NCBI GenBank assembly: GCA_035236585.1
Contig: CP141132.1
Location: 63,957,880-64,021,879, forward strand
From: Warburgia ugandensis
Lineage: Eukaryota; Streptophyta; Magnoliopsida; Canellales; Canellaceae
DNA: 64,000 nucleotides
Direction of reading: 5' to 3'
Part shown: in pieces, positions 49,001 through 58,421 of the stretch
How the letters are laid out: each line of letters begins with the position of its first letter
Position numbering within the stretch: position 1 is the first letter of the stretch
Notes under the pieces: model-generated
What the model was told of the DNA's origin: nothing
The model's database searches: none
Seen by the model: only the letters and a program-made list of their open reading frames with translations
Made by a program: the position numbers and the translations under genes

Positions 49001-52000
49001 CTTGTGATGTTTGCTAAAGAAACAAGTACACAACTACTAAGCCAACAAGTCTTCTTCAGCCTCTTCCCATTCCTAAGGTTGTTTGGAGTGAGCTATTCAT
49101 GGATTGATTTCATTAGTGGCTTACCCAAGGCACATGGCTTTGACATAGTCTTAGTAGTTGTTGATCGATTAACCAAGTACAGTTCCTTCGTTCTCCTCAG
49201 TCATCCTTATACGGCCAAGGAAGTAGCACACATCTTCACCAAAGAAGTTGTTAGATTGCATGGTTATCCCCAGTCCATTGTATCAGACAGAGATAGGGTC
49301 TTCGTTAGCCAATTCTGGATTGAACTATTTAAGATAGCAAGTACATCCCTTAAAATGAGTTCAGCCTATCATCCTCAAACTGATGGGCAAACAGAAGTGG
49401 TAAATCGATGCTTGGAAACATATTTCCGATGTTTCATTGGCAACAAACCGAAGTCTTGACCCGAGTGGATTTGCTGGGCAGAATATTGGTACAATACTAC
49501 TTACCAAAGTTCAGCTGGAATGACACCTTTCAACGCTTTATATGGAAAAGACCCGCCCACGTTGCTAACCTTTACAGGGGGAGAGTCAATGGTGGAAGAA
49601 GTTAACCAACAGATAGCTAAACGAGATTCACTTTTAAACGAACTAAAGAAGAATTTGGAGACAGCACAAACAAAGATGAAAAACTAGGCGAATACACACT
49701 GCCATCCTCTCACTTTCCAACCAGGGAACTATGTTTATTTGAAAATTCAACCTTATCGCTTCAAGTCACTCTCAACAAGACTCAATGAGAAACTACGTCC
49801 CCGCTATTATGGGCCTTATGCTATTCTAGAGAAGATTGGACAAGTAGCTTATAAGCTAGAGCTCCCAGCATATGCTAAATTACATCCTGTTTTTCATGTC
49901 TCTCAGCTCAAGCCAACTTGTGAACCAACACTGACACCTCAACCAATACCACAAGATTTAGAAGAACTGGAAGTTAACGGATACCCAGCTGCAATCAAAA
50001 ATATTAGACAGTCTCCTAATGGACAAGCAGAAGTCCTCATCCAGTGGCAAAATCTGCTAGACCATGACAACACTTGAGAACCATTGGAAGACATTCACAA
50101 GCAATTCCTTGAATTCCACCTTGAGGACAAGGTGGCACTGTTATGGAGGGTATTGTTACATCAATTGAGGCTAAAGAAGGAAGATTTGGCAAGTATTATA
50201 CAAGAAGAAGTAAAGACAAAGAATAAACAGAATTCAGTAAATCTGTTATATCAGTTAGAGGCAGTTACATCTGTTTAGATATGTCAAAAAGACAGTTATG
50301 GAAGGGGAGATAAGGGGGGAAGGAGGAGGAAAAAGGGGGGCTTGGAAATAGGAAGAAGTGGAGGATTTAGCTCCTCAAAAGGCTAGAAATCTATATAACT
50401 GGAATTCTGTACAAGACTCCAGTATATGTACAATTCACTATGTAGCATCTATCATCTTCTGCTCAATTGTAAATGAAAAGCTTGTAATTGATTCTTTCCT
50501 TAAGACTTGCTTTTAACTGATGAATTAGGAGACTCGGAAACCCTTGTTCCGTTCGTTTCCGTGGAAGACGACAAGCAAATTACAAAATTGACCTTGAAAC
50601 CCTCTTTCCATCGATCCCGCCTTCGACTGGGCCTGGGCGGACTCCGATACTCGAGACCCAACCTTGTTTCTTGCTAGACGGGCTCGTATCTGGTCCAAGG
50701 CCCAATTCTTTTCCTCTATCTTATGGGCTAACTCCATAAGCCCCAATAACAATCCAAGCCTGAAAATCCTGAGCTCGGCCTTGATGTTGTCCCAGAGCCC
50801 ATTCAAGAACGCTCCTTTCAACAGTTCATCGGAAAGATCTCCAAGGTGGCCGGAAATTTGCTCGAACACCTGAAGATACTCGAAGACGGTACCCCTTTGT
50901 TTCAATGCAAGTAAAGCTTCGTAATCGTCTTCACACTGGGATGATCTAAACCTCCGCAACAGGGACGACAGGAGAGAAGCCCAAGATCGGAAAGGGGTTA
51001 TTGATTTCGTCCACAAGAACCAATGTAGGGCATCTCCTTCAATGCAAACCGCCGCTGCTGAGATCTTCTCTTCCTCTGCTATGCAGTTGATTTAGAAATA
51101 CCTCTCTGCACTACAAAACCAACTATAGGGTTCTTGGCCGTCAAATATTGGAAGATCCAATTTCTGGCCTGGCCAACCTTGACACTAATGGAGTTCTGGC
51201 TCGACAGGGTTTCGATGGTGATCGTCTAAAGTCTCCCCTACTTCTGTGCTCCTCGTGCGACCTCGACTTTCCTCTGAAGTATCCCTGTTCTTGATCCACT
51301 CTCTTATCTCCACCAAGTAGTCATCGAAGGCATTAACATTTTTCTGCAATCTTTCCATATGTTCCCTCAAATCTCGTATCTCCCCACTAACGCCCTCCAA
51401 TTCCTTCTCCACACTTTCTGTCCTCTGCATTCTGGTCCTAACCATTCCCAGGTTTTCGAACCGACTCTGATACCACTGATAGGTGCTCCAATAGATTTCA
51501 ATTTCAATAAGAATGGATACAGAGTTACAATTACAAGCACTCAGCAAATGCAGAACTATCTTAGTTCTAATTATGTATTTGCTCTTTATATCTATTACAT
51601 TCTCTAGCTTTTGAGGAGCTAGAACTTGCACTTCCCTTCTTCAAGAATCCTCCCCCACTTCTGTTCCCTCCTTCCTCTTATATCCCTCCTTCCTTTCCCA
51701 TCCATAACTGCCTTTTGACCTATCTAACTGATGTAACTGCCTCTACAAATGTAAACAAATGTAACTGCCTATTGTTTACTCTTTGTCCTTCCTTCCTTTT
51801 GTATAATATTTACCGAATCTACCTTCTTTGGGCTCAGTAGATGTAACACTCTCTTTTCTTTGCATTGCTTCCCTTCTTTCCATTCCAACCTTTTCACTTC
51901 TTTTAAGAAATTTGAAGACATGGAGGGTGATAGTTGCAGTTCTCCATACCTTTAAACAACAAACAAAACTGCAGTTTGCAATTCCTCCATGGCGATTTTG

Positions 52001-54680
52001 TTGAGTTTCTTAGTGGAATCTCTTAGTTGTTCAAATGTAAGAGAAAGAGTCTATGGTTGTGATTGTTTTCAGGTAAAGTATGTCTCCTTTTTAAGGCTCA
52101 TGCCTGTGTAAATGATTGTTGTTAAGGATTCCTAGTAAACTGTTGATAGTTTTGTGTGTATGAAAACTTGCACATCAGGTTTTGTCCCAAGATCTGGTGA
52201 TCTTATGACTTGGCCAACTGTTTAGTGTTTCCTTTTTATTGGTTTTGAACAAACGTATGGCCTCATCTGTACATAAGTCCTAGTGCTATGAATTCTGTTT
52301 AGTGTGTTATAGTGGATAGTAAGTCTGACAAACAGATCCAGATGTTAAGTCTTCTTACATCCAAAGGGAAACTGAAAATCTGAATACAAGCTTAAAATTT
52401 TGATGTCCTGAGTAATTCAAAGTCGATAAAAGAAGATACTGCAATCAAAACATGCATATAGAATAGCACGGATCAACATTGCAGTTGGCTCCTTAACTTT
52501 CCCGATATTACAAAACAAGTATGGCTCAAGAACATTACTGATATAAATCAGCTTTGTTAAAAGTTACCTATTCTGCAGCAAGGAGACAGTTGGGATTCTT
52601 CAGAATATTACTCATCATGAATATTTATGACAATAAATTTTATCAGCCGATTACATCCAAGATTAGTGGATAGTTATGACTGTACTTTTGACATGTTTTG
52701 ATCAATAGAATTGTCAATTCATCTCTCAAGCAATATGTCTGAAAATCTACCAAACTATGTAACGTGATTATTCAAGTCTTTAGTCTATTTCCATGGATTA
52801 CCACAAGTTCACTTGCACCACATGTAGCCACCTGCAGGAGATGTAGGTTTTGCCTATTGGATGTGGGTCCTAATTAACCGATAAACCTATCGCTTTATGT
52901 GGACACTTCACTTCCCTCCCTCCCTCCCTCCCTCCCTCCCTCCATGTAGGTTTTGCCTATTGGATGTGGGTCCTGATTAACCGATAAACCTATCACTTTA
53001 TGTGGACACTTCCCTTCTCTCTCTTTCTTTCTTATTAGGGTTGGATCCTTGATAGTGCTTCATATGTTTATTTTAGGTTATAGTTCCCATAATAATAGTC
53101 ATTTTAATTGCAGTTTCCATCTTGAGCATTATACTCACAGCCTAGTTTATTGTCAGAAACATGGTTACTAGAAGCTTTCTAGCAAAGTGGGAAGCTTGCT
53201 TCACAAACCACATTCCTCTCACTTCTAAAAGTCAATGGAATCATGCTTCCAAATGAGTTTCACCTTTAATGAAGAACAATTTTTTCCTAATTAGTTGTTT
53301 ATTTCTTACAAATGCTGGTTTATCCCTTTGGAAATCTAAGAGTTTATCTGAAACTTGAAATACTTCAACAAATAACTCAAGGAGTGTATTTGAAACTTAA
53401 TAGGCCAATTTTAAGCTTTATAGAGCTTGTTCCTTAACGAACTTATCATGATTATTTAAGAATAATTCTCAAAGACAAGTTAGCCTTAAATCTAATGCAT
53501 ATATAACCATGAAGAGAACTAACATATATCTTGATCTACATAGCCTTCCCTCCCCAGCCTACTAGCTCTTCTGACAACTTGCAATTTCCACATTTATTTC
53601 TCTTTGCTTACCACACATCTCTCCTCTCAGTTTTATTAAGTGCTTAGTGATTCTTGCTTCCAGCATTTTCTCCTCTTCAAAACCCTCGCTTCTTGCGTCA
53701 GTTTCTTGAATCGCTTCTCACATTCTTTTCCTAATTTGGCAACTATAAACTTAACATATACATCTCGTGCAGACACACACATGTGGTGGGTAAATTCACT
53801 ACCAAAACACTTAATGAACTTAGTCAGGCTTCAAATTCAATGTTATAGCAGCTTATACAAAAAAAAACAAAAAACAAAAAAACAAGGAAACACATATGTG
53901 GAACTACAACCAGAATTTCCAATTCATTCTGCTTGGTAGTCTATGAAGGAAAAAAAAAAAAAAAAAAAGGTCTACCTTTCCACTTTACTTTCAAAAAACA
54001 GACGTTTTTATTTCTTATGTTAATGGGACAAAAAAAAGAAAAGGACAAACTTAGAAATCCAATTAGTAGAATGCAATCTAGTTAAGTCAGATCAAACATC
54101 AATGACATCAAGTGCAAGATAGATTTAAACCTCTGTTCCTATTTGTTAGTCAACAACTTTTACCGGAACTGCCTAACAGATACAGCATTCTGCAGGAAGT
54201 TCAATGCACAATCTGAAGCTTAACTTAAACCAAGGCATATTCAAGAGCTTAACTGCTGGAGCAAGAAAGAAAAAGAGATGAAATATTAGAAATAAATGTC
54301 TGCACCATCTCTTTGCGACACACTTTACAGCATGTAGATGCATTAAATTTGATCTGGGAAACAAGGATAAACAAGTCTAAGGCACTTGTTGTCAGAAATG
54401 GTTTTCTTTGTAACTAATGTGAAGAGTATATTTAACATGCACCCAGTCTATCATGCCAGACCTGTCAGACAAGGTACTACACCTAGCACTTGACCAATTA
54501 ATAGAAACAAAGGCTTTGCCCAAATCTGCTTTAAACTGATGTTCTTGCTCAACAAAAAATGGCACTTAAACCTGAAACCAGAAATATGTGATAAGCATGA
54601 CACTTCCAGTGTCATTCCTAAAGTTATTGATGGTAACTTAAACTTTGAATAATTTCAATAGTGAACTTTACTATCACAAA

Positions 54681-54711
<31 letters not shown>

Positions 54712-55593
54712 ACCATAATTTCTAATGATGCTTCTATCCAAAGCTTCAAATCTGCCCATTATTTTTTCCTTTTGTGATTTTCATGTGTGAGTGTGTGCCT
54801 TTAGATGATGATTACAACAACTTTACATGATCTTCTTAAAGAAATCGCATTAAATTCCAAGCATGAGAGAAAACTGGATGCCAAAAGATATAGAATCATA
54901 AACCAGTTCACAGGTGAGGCTACCCATCTGAGGATTCCGCTTCCCCGTCTTGAAAAATAAAGGAGTAAGATTCAAAAGTAAGACCAAGTCCAAAATGGGA
55001 TTCATAGGATTGATCAAAAGGAATTCTTAAGCAATCTAATGAAAACGGTCTTTAGTTGATCCCTTAAGCCTACTCAAACATGGCAACTTTTCCCAAATTT
55101 CCCCAAAAAGCCATCAAGTCAATTGAAGACCACTACTTAGATGGTGACGAACAATTTGAGAGAAAAAAACAATTCCGAGAAGGTAAGTCATATATAAGCT
55201 GAACAATTAAGCAAATTAAAAATACAATAAAAATGTGTCACGTCCCATCAACCTAGCCCTAATTCAAACATTAGGGTTTTCTACATTCTCATTCAATGTC
55301 AAAGAGACTCTCTCAACTAAAGGAATTCCCATATTCACACAGAATTCAATTTCATGCTCATGAAAATCAGAAAACAGAGAAAATTTAAACAAAAATTGCC
55401 CAAAATAAAGGAAATTTAAACAAAATTTGCCGAAAGAAAAGGAAAAAGTCGAAAATGAGTGATACCCGGAATCGTCAGAGGCGGACTGATTAAGGTCGGA
55501 ATCGACTTCTTCAATCTGCAGTTCCTCCGTTTCTAATGCTCGTATCTGCTCCATCTGAATCCGTTCATTCTCCAAGATCCTTTGCCGATCCAT
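32379..55593 (-). CDS. CRBN: Cereblon homologue, CRL4 substrate receptor (ten exons)
   Basis: Coding exons, minus strand: 55593-55466, 41405-41326, 41240-41163, 36888-36776, 36666-36604, 36061-35960, 35774-35204, 34021-33816, 33531-33368, 32514-32379. All introns are GT...AG, phases join without a break, and the sum is 1641 nt (546 residues plus TAA), the length expected of plant cereblon. Residues from about 70 to 380 form the Lon N-terminal region (LFPEATLPLRV, then GTTAEIRQYRRLEDGSLNVV, then RRRWMDVEGVP), with a long acidic/serine insert at about 210-320. Residues about 425-535 form the CULT domain. By family knowledge the protein is a substrate receptor that binds DDB1 in a CUL4 ubiquitin ligase. 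The exon 2 acceptor is the least certain join. No stop or shift was found, so it should be functional. Confidence 0.93.
35204..35774 (-). CDS. CRBN: CRBN exon 7 with acidic/serine-rich insert
   Basis: This 571-nt exon is the largest. It starts PCAEVQIIQEDRPLRAP (end of the Lon beta part), then carries roughly 110 residues of low-complexity acidic/serine sequence (DDEEHDWDRVSQTNTDSDHS, SMDESMSSDDEF, HENDSDSQSTVNES), and returns to conserved helices (WVYRMFDSFCLARRAA). Plant cereblons are longer than animal ones mostly because of this insert, which looks disordered and rich in possible phosphorylation sites. Confidence 0.9.
35870..35912 (+). mobile_element. Tiny RTE LINE 3' end in CRBN intron 6
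   Basis: Only 43 bases: GTGGCCGAACACCAATTGGG, then ATAAGGTCTTGATGATGATG and the end of the TGA tail. This is the same 3' end as the LINE at 1690-2340. It is flanked by a perfect 16-bp target duplication (AAATAAAAAAGAATTA at 35854-35869 and 35913-35928). It lies opposite to the gene. Confidence 0.93.
39180..39640 (-). pseudogene. L1-type LINE remnant in CRBN intron 3 (tentative)
   Basis: Minus-strand reading gives WGIVPCAVSWM, then WDKRNGRTLEGK. This resembles the zf-RVT end of plant L1 proteins (W-x-x-I-P-x-A-x-x-W-x-x-W-x-x-R-N-x-R-x-F). It continues into an open stretch to 39189 with a possible RNase-H-like end (DRCSSFCGQIAWIDSNEEEA). Both matches are short, so the call is tentative. Confidence 0.4.
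42096..42467 (-). repeat. 3' LTR of outer chromovirus
   Basis: The plus-strand view reads TGATAGGTG ... GATGTAACA. A G-rich polypurine tract (C9 on the plus strand, 42471-42479) lies just inside it. Confidence 0.93.
42480..42700 (-). pseudogene. Chromodomain of outer chromovirus
   Basis: Minus strand: NAYPAAIKAIR, a TAG stop, then SPNGQLEVLIQWENLPDHDN, TWEPLENIH and FHPEDK. This is the chromatin-binding module at the end of chromovirus integrase, with the W-E aromatic-cage part intact. One stop lies in the first strand region. Confidence 0.8.
42740..43960 (-). pseudogene. Integrase of outer chromovirus
   Basis: The zinc-binding HHCC end is at 43562-43954 (STCDVCQRNKY). The catalytic core runs about 43555-42950 and includes VSDKDRVF and [21 protein letters not shown] (the Glu of DDE). 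A stop at about 43458 and others break it. A GPYAILERIGQVAYKLELP part follows toward 42780. Confidence 0.85.
44040..45345 (-). pseudogene. Reverse transcriptase and RNase H of outer chromovirus
   Basis: The open part 44309-45331 holds nearly the whole RT (KKDGGWKFCVDYRALNK, PIPTIDELLDELGG, SKLDLKLGYYQIRI, VMPFGLTNA). The catalytic box reads FFDG instead of FFDD, so the second metal-binding Asp is lost. RNase H starts at the LETDASGKGIGAVLMQ block and continues after a stop at 44042-44263 (KSLKFFMEQHMLNKEQQKWL, DNRVADALSRR). Confidence 0.9.
45389..46160 (-). pseudogene. gag end and protease of outer chromovirus
   Basis: It begins at the junction near 46160, runs through a CCHC-type knuckle (CYGCDEKYQPGHHC, where the usual zinc-ligand His is Gln), and then the protease with VVLIDSGASHNFIS at about 45835. 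It is joined in order to the RT. The first half of this gag is on the far side of the inner element at 50525-51445. Confidence 0.85.
46160..47131 (+). pseudogene. Partial gag and protease, inner chromovirus
   Basis: After the truncated start, GLMELAQKIEEKNRALDQI (the coil after the capsid) leads to an intact CX2CX4HX4C knuckle (CYRCDEKYHPGHRC, about 46548). The protease follows with VLTDSGASHNFIS near 46786. The open frame 46181-47131 is unbroken, but it is shifted against the start of the truncated part. Confidence 0.85.
47182..48660 (+). pseudogene. Reverse transcriptase and RNase H, inner chromovirus
   Basis: RT is open at 47182-48015 with KKKDGGWRFCVDYRALNK, SKLDLKSGYYQIRI, VMPFGLTNAP and the intact catalytic FFDDIL box at about 47807-47824. 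A TAG at 48013-48015 replaces a Trp codon. RNase H continues at 48052-48390 (LETDAPRKGIGAILMQEGRP), then two stops (48388, 48394), then 48409-48708 with DNRVADALSRR. Confidence 0.9.
48700..49690 (+). pseudogene. Integrase, inner chromovirus
   Basis: The HHCC zinc region at about 48890-49020 (LHWEGMRQDI-KFISTCDVC) is cut by stops. The core at 49004-49459 keeps the DDE residues ([30 protein letters not shown]). A TGA at 49457 interrupts after GNKPKS. Confidence 0.87.
49700..50153 (+). pseudogene. Integrase tail and chromodomain, inner chromovirus
   Basis: 49739-50077 carries RPRYYGPYAILEKIGQVAYK (the GPY/F module) and the chromodomain VNGYPAAIKNIRQSPNGQAE, then VLIQWQNLLDHDNT. A TGA replaces the conserved Trp codon of the W-E-P motif at 50076-50078, and EPLEDIHKQF resumes after it. 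Confidence 0.87.
50154..50524 (+). repeat. 3' LTR of inner chromovirus
   Basis: It starts TGTTACATCAATTGAGGC and aligns along its length with the outer LTR in reverse orientation (GGCAGTTACATCTGTTTAGA, TTTAGCTCCTCAAAAGGCTAG). It is clearly more diverged than the two outer LTRs are from each other, so it comes from another lineage member. The exact right end is uncertain by a few bases. Confidence 0.8.
50525..51445 (-). pseudogene. gag N-terminal half of outer chromovirus
   Basis: The start ATG is at 51445, about 30 bases after the primer site (MVRTRMQRTESVEKEL). A coiled coil follows (EIRDLREHMERLQKNVNAFD), and after stops at about 51184-51060 the capsid part comes (SWASLLSSLLRRFRSSQ, VFEYLQVFEQISGHL, LLKGAFLNGLWDNIKAELR). 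It ends at NKGFRVS, where the inner element begins. Confidence 0.87.
51461..51475 (-). other. Primer binding site of outer chromovirus
   Basis: Read on the minus strand, TGGTATCAGAGTCGG starts one base after the LTR. It matches the initiator tRNA-Met primer type (TGGTATCAGAGC). Confidence 0.88.
51477..51848 (-). repeat. 5' LTR of outer chromovirus
   Basis: 372 bp, with the same ends as the left LTR. On the minus strand it carries a weak TATA-like TATAAGAG (near 51674-51682), and this promoter would point the same way as CRBN transcription. Confidence 0.93.
52841..53013. repeat. 103-bp-spaced duplication around a (CTCC)n array
   Basis: ATGTAGGTTTTGCCTATTGG begins at both 52841 and 52944. The copies, about 70 bases each, differ at about three positions, and a (CCCT)n run at 52912-52942 separates them. 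Confidence 0.9.
54679..54712 (+). repeat. (GAT)n microsatellite
   Basis: About ten GAT units within CRBN intron 1, without LINE 3' UTR sequence in front. Confidence 0.9.
55466..55593 (-). CDS. CRBN: CRBN exon 1 (start codon exon)
   Basis: The ATG at 55593 lies in GAAATGG, a good plant start context (G at -3 and +4). The frame is open upstream to TTG, but there is no earlier ATG in it. It encodes an acidic N-terminus (MDRQRILENERIQMEQIRAL, then EELQIEEVDSD) like that of plant cereblons, ending TCC GG before GTATCA. The rest of the gene is 14 kb away, so an ORF-based gene finder is likely to miss this exon or call it a separate gene. Confidence 0.85.
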
Positions 55594-56565
55594 TTCTCGA
55601 ACAGATCTTCGCAAGCTTAAGAGATGGAAAGGCGACGGAGAGACGAATCCGCCTCTGAGCAGTTCAGCATGAAGAGAAAGAAGTGGCGAAGTTTGTAGAA
55701 ACCAAAAAGGGGCGCAACTGAGGTGCCAAGAGGCTTCCTAAGCACTAGTAAATGGACGCATTAGCGTTGTGTAGCGCCGAGTGGAGACGAGGCTGGCTTC
55801 AGGCCCGTCAAAGGTCCCACCAAGATCAGAGGATTCGAGACCGTTGATCTTGAGACATCCATCTTGGCCATATTGTGGGTGGGAGCTTAGCTGTTCATTT
55901 TATAGAGTGTCTCTCTAAAAAGAAAGAATGACAATTCGCTAGCTTAACTATCACCTTGATCGCTAAATTTTCGTACTATTGCAAGGCCTCGTATAATCTG
56001 GAGTATTGGATATTTAGATACGAATTATCATTATTACTTATTTGAGAGTCGACCACTTCAAGCTACTGTGGTGGACCAGTTCAAAAATGTATAAATTAGG
56101 GCAAATGTGAATCGTATTCTAGACAGATTCCCGTGATGTGGCATTGGTGAAAGGCTCATGATATGTGAGTCCACTAAGAGCCCACACCACCAGTTGAGCC
56201 TCACCCTAGGTAGGTATCAAAAATCTCGTCCAATAAAAACTTTTCTAGTAGGTCCCTTCAACTGAAATATGAACGGTCTTAAGAAAAACACAACACTGTT
56301 AATATTTCAAGGGGAAGAACCTACAAAGATGCATCTACTAGCATGAGATTTTTAATAGTCACCTATCTTAAATGAATGTCAATTGATGAAGTGGTTGGAT
56401 CACCCAAAAAATAAGGAGTGAGGCCCACTAGGGGGTGTGGGTTCCTTCTACCCCTTTAGAGCATGGACTCCTACTCATGTGTGTTTAATACTTCTAATTT
56501 ATTTTGGTGCATAGCCTATAAGACTGGTAATCTGAACAATTTAAATCTTCTAAAAAGGCAGGTCA
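55594..56565 (-). promoter_or_regulatory. CRBN 5' leader and upstream region
   Basis: The stretch 55594-55870 is GC-richer than its surroundings, as expected for a plant 5' leader. A TATA-like CTCTATAAAATG on the minus strand (55896-55907) lies about 300 bases before the ATG and could set the start. The rest shows no feature. Confidence 0.35.
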
Positions 56566-56574
56566 TTAGTGTGT

Positions 56575-56670
56575 GTGAGTGTAATGCCGTGGCGCAAGAG
56601 CAAGTCCCAATCGCAAAGGTCACAAGTTCAAAACTCTTCAAGTGGGGGTGTGTGTGTGTGAGTGCCTGTG
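56575..56670 (+). mobile_element. Possible tRNA-derived SINE
   Basis: GTGGCGCAAGAGCAAG looks like a Pol III A box and AGGTCACAAGTTCAAAACTC like a B box (GGTTCRANNC type), about 35 bases apart. A GTGTGTGTGTGTG stretch follows, as in several plant SINEs. No target duplication was found, and it is distinct from the Au copy at 25.7 kb. Confidence 0.4.
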
Positions 56671-58421
56671 ACCACCATCCTAAATGGACTTAAAAGATCC
56701 AACCAAATTCAAATGTAACTTGGACATAGCATGTCAATCTAATAGATCATGTGCATAAGATCTGACACATTAATAAACGGGCATGATCAAAGAGTATAAT
56801 TCATTAGACAATCCAAACTCTAGTTTAGATCTGTTAAATTATATAGGTGTTATGAATTATTGAGATATTAATATCCTTGAAGATGATGAATAAAGACTCT
56901 AAGCTTTGAGATAGGTAAATTTTAGTTCTCACTTCATCATTTTCAATTTTGTGTTCATCATTTGTGTATTTAGAATATATTACTTATTTTGCTTCTTGTA
57001 TGTTTATGCAGGTGAGATAAATGTCAAATTTAGTATTTTGGGGATGAAGAATGAGCCTACTTTTAAGTTTTTTGTATCAAACCAAAAACCATGCTTTTTG
57101 TTAGTGGTTACTATTTATGAATTATCAGCTTTAACATGACTACTTATTTTATTGGGAAGATTAATAATATAGATTTGATGATATTATTAATTGATTTTTG
57201 GGCTTTTTATTGGTAGGGAAGAGTACATAGTTAACTTGTTGGTCCTAATGTTACAAACACACACACACACATATATATATATATTAGATAACTAAAATGT
57301 TAAAGAAGATTTATTGGTATGAATTACATATATGCTCAATTTTTTTTCAATCAATAAGTAAATTCTATTATCGGCTTGGACCTTGGACTCTCCAATGGAC
57401 AATTCAAAACCAAACAAACATGGAGCCGAACATTAAGGACAAGATTCAACAGATTGTCCAATTAAAATTTGACAAATGACGATGCTAATAGATTGTGACT
57501 ATAACATACATGTATTTGGCCCGAATCTAACCATTTACACCCCTATTTGCAAAAAGTGATAATAACCGCTTGTCTTCTTCGTCTTTCACTTGAAATAGGT
57601 AACGAGGAAGCTTGCAAAAACTAGGACCTAGCTAGGGATCCCCAAAATTAATTTGGTTAGTATTTCTTGTTTGAAAATCAATGGCTGGGAAAGGTTCCCA
57701 TTTCTCCTTATTTGTGGTGAGAAGGTGTATATTAGTTGAAATCATAGTAGTTAAGAAGTATGACTCCGTAAAACCATCCTCAGCTATGTATGTAGAGATA
57801 TCATCATCTTTCTTAGGAGAGAATGTACTTCACACCTTTCTTCATTAGGGTCATGAATCGAGACACAAGCCAAAGAAGATCTCAAAATTTTGATATACTT
57901 AACTAATATTTTTATCAAACCACAACTCCAGTAACCCATTGAAATAGAATTATCTACCTTCCTTCACAAATCTCCCATTAAGAGTAGGAATGTGCAGCCT
58001 TAGATTAACACCCATAATAATCTTTGTAGGTGGTGTTCTCCTTTAGTTGGCTAATAATTGAATCCATGCCTTTTTACTACCTTGCCATCAATTGAATTTT
58101 TTGAACTTTATTTCTCCCTTTTCCAAGTGGCATACATGAAAGATAATTTCATGTTACGAATTATTTTTTATATAGACACATTAACAATGCAACATAAAGA
58201 TATCTTTTTTTTTGAACAATTAGTTACCATTACTGGAGAATGATCCAAAGAAAATCCATTCAATTGACATGAGATAGCATATCCCAAAGAAGTATTGCTA
58301 GACGCATGTGTTGATGCTACACAAATTAGGTTTTCAGCTATAACTATAGCAATGCAACATTGATAAGAGAACCGCAATATTTTATAAAGAGAAAATGCCA
58401 AAACTTCTATATGTATGAAGC
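56671..58421. other. Intergenic stretch, nothing recognised
   Basis: AT-rich DNA with an (AC)n(AT)n microsatellite at 57256-57285 and no credible gene. A minus-strand open frame at 58168-58470 is uninformative. Confidence 0.4.

Larger units (their letters stand above)
46160..50524 (+). mobile_element. Inner chromovirus, inverted, lacking 5' LTR
   Basis: This is a related Reina-like chromovirus in the opposite (plus) orientation. It starts abruptly in mid-gag (VFLNGLQEDIRAE in frame from about 46158) and runs through protease, RT, RNase H, integrase and chromodomain to a 3' LTR beginning TGTTACATC at 50154. No 5' LTR, primer site or N-terminal gag is present. It sits between two parts of the outer gag that are nearly adjacent in the protein (NKGFRVS at about 50540 and GETLARRKENF at 46160). 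It therefore inserted into outer gag, and a later deletion removed its 5' end plus about 15 outer codons. Coding parts carry several stops. Confidence 0.85.
42096..51848 (-). mobile_element. Outer chromovirus (Reina-like Ty3/gypsy) in CRBN intron 1
   Basis: Direct 372-bp LTRs at 42096-42467 and 51477-51848 are flanked by CTCTC on both sides (42091-42095 and 51849-51853). The primer site (tRNA-iMet type) lies next to the right LTR and the polypurine tract next to the left one, so the element is transcribed leftward, the same direction as CRBN. Minus-strand order is gag, protease, RT, RNase H, integrase, chromodomain. Without the inner insert it would be about 5.4 kb, which fits Reina-type chromoviruses. 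I count about 21 differences between the LTRs (near 5.6%), so it is not recent. Stops and a mutated RT motif make it inactive. Confidence 0.92.
41406..55465 (-). other. CRBN intron 1, about 14.06 kb
   Basis: The donor is GTATCA after 55466 and the proposed acceptor is TTGAAG before 41405. About 9.75 kb of it is the nested chromovirus pair (42096-51848). The remainder (41406-42090 and 51854-55465) has no coding signal. Confidence 0.85.

Noticed and set aside
54679..54712. (GAT)n as the tail of another RTE LINE
   Set aside because: The LINE 3' UTR words that precede real tails here (TTGGGATAAGGTC) are absent.
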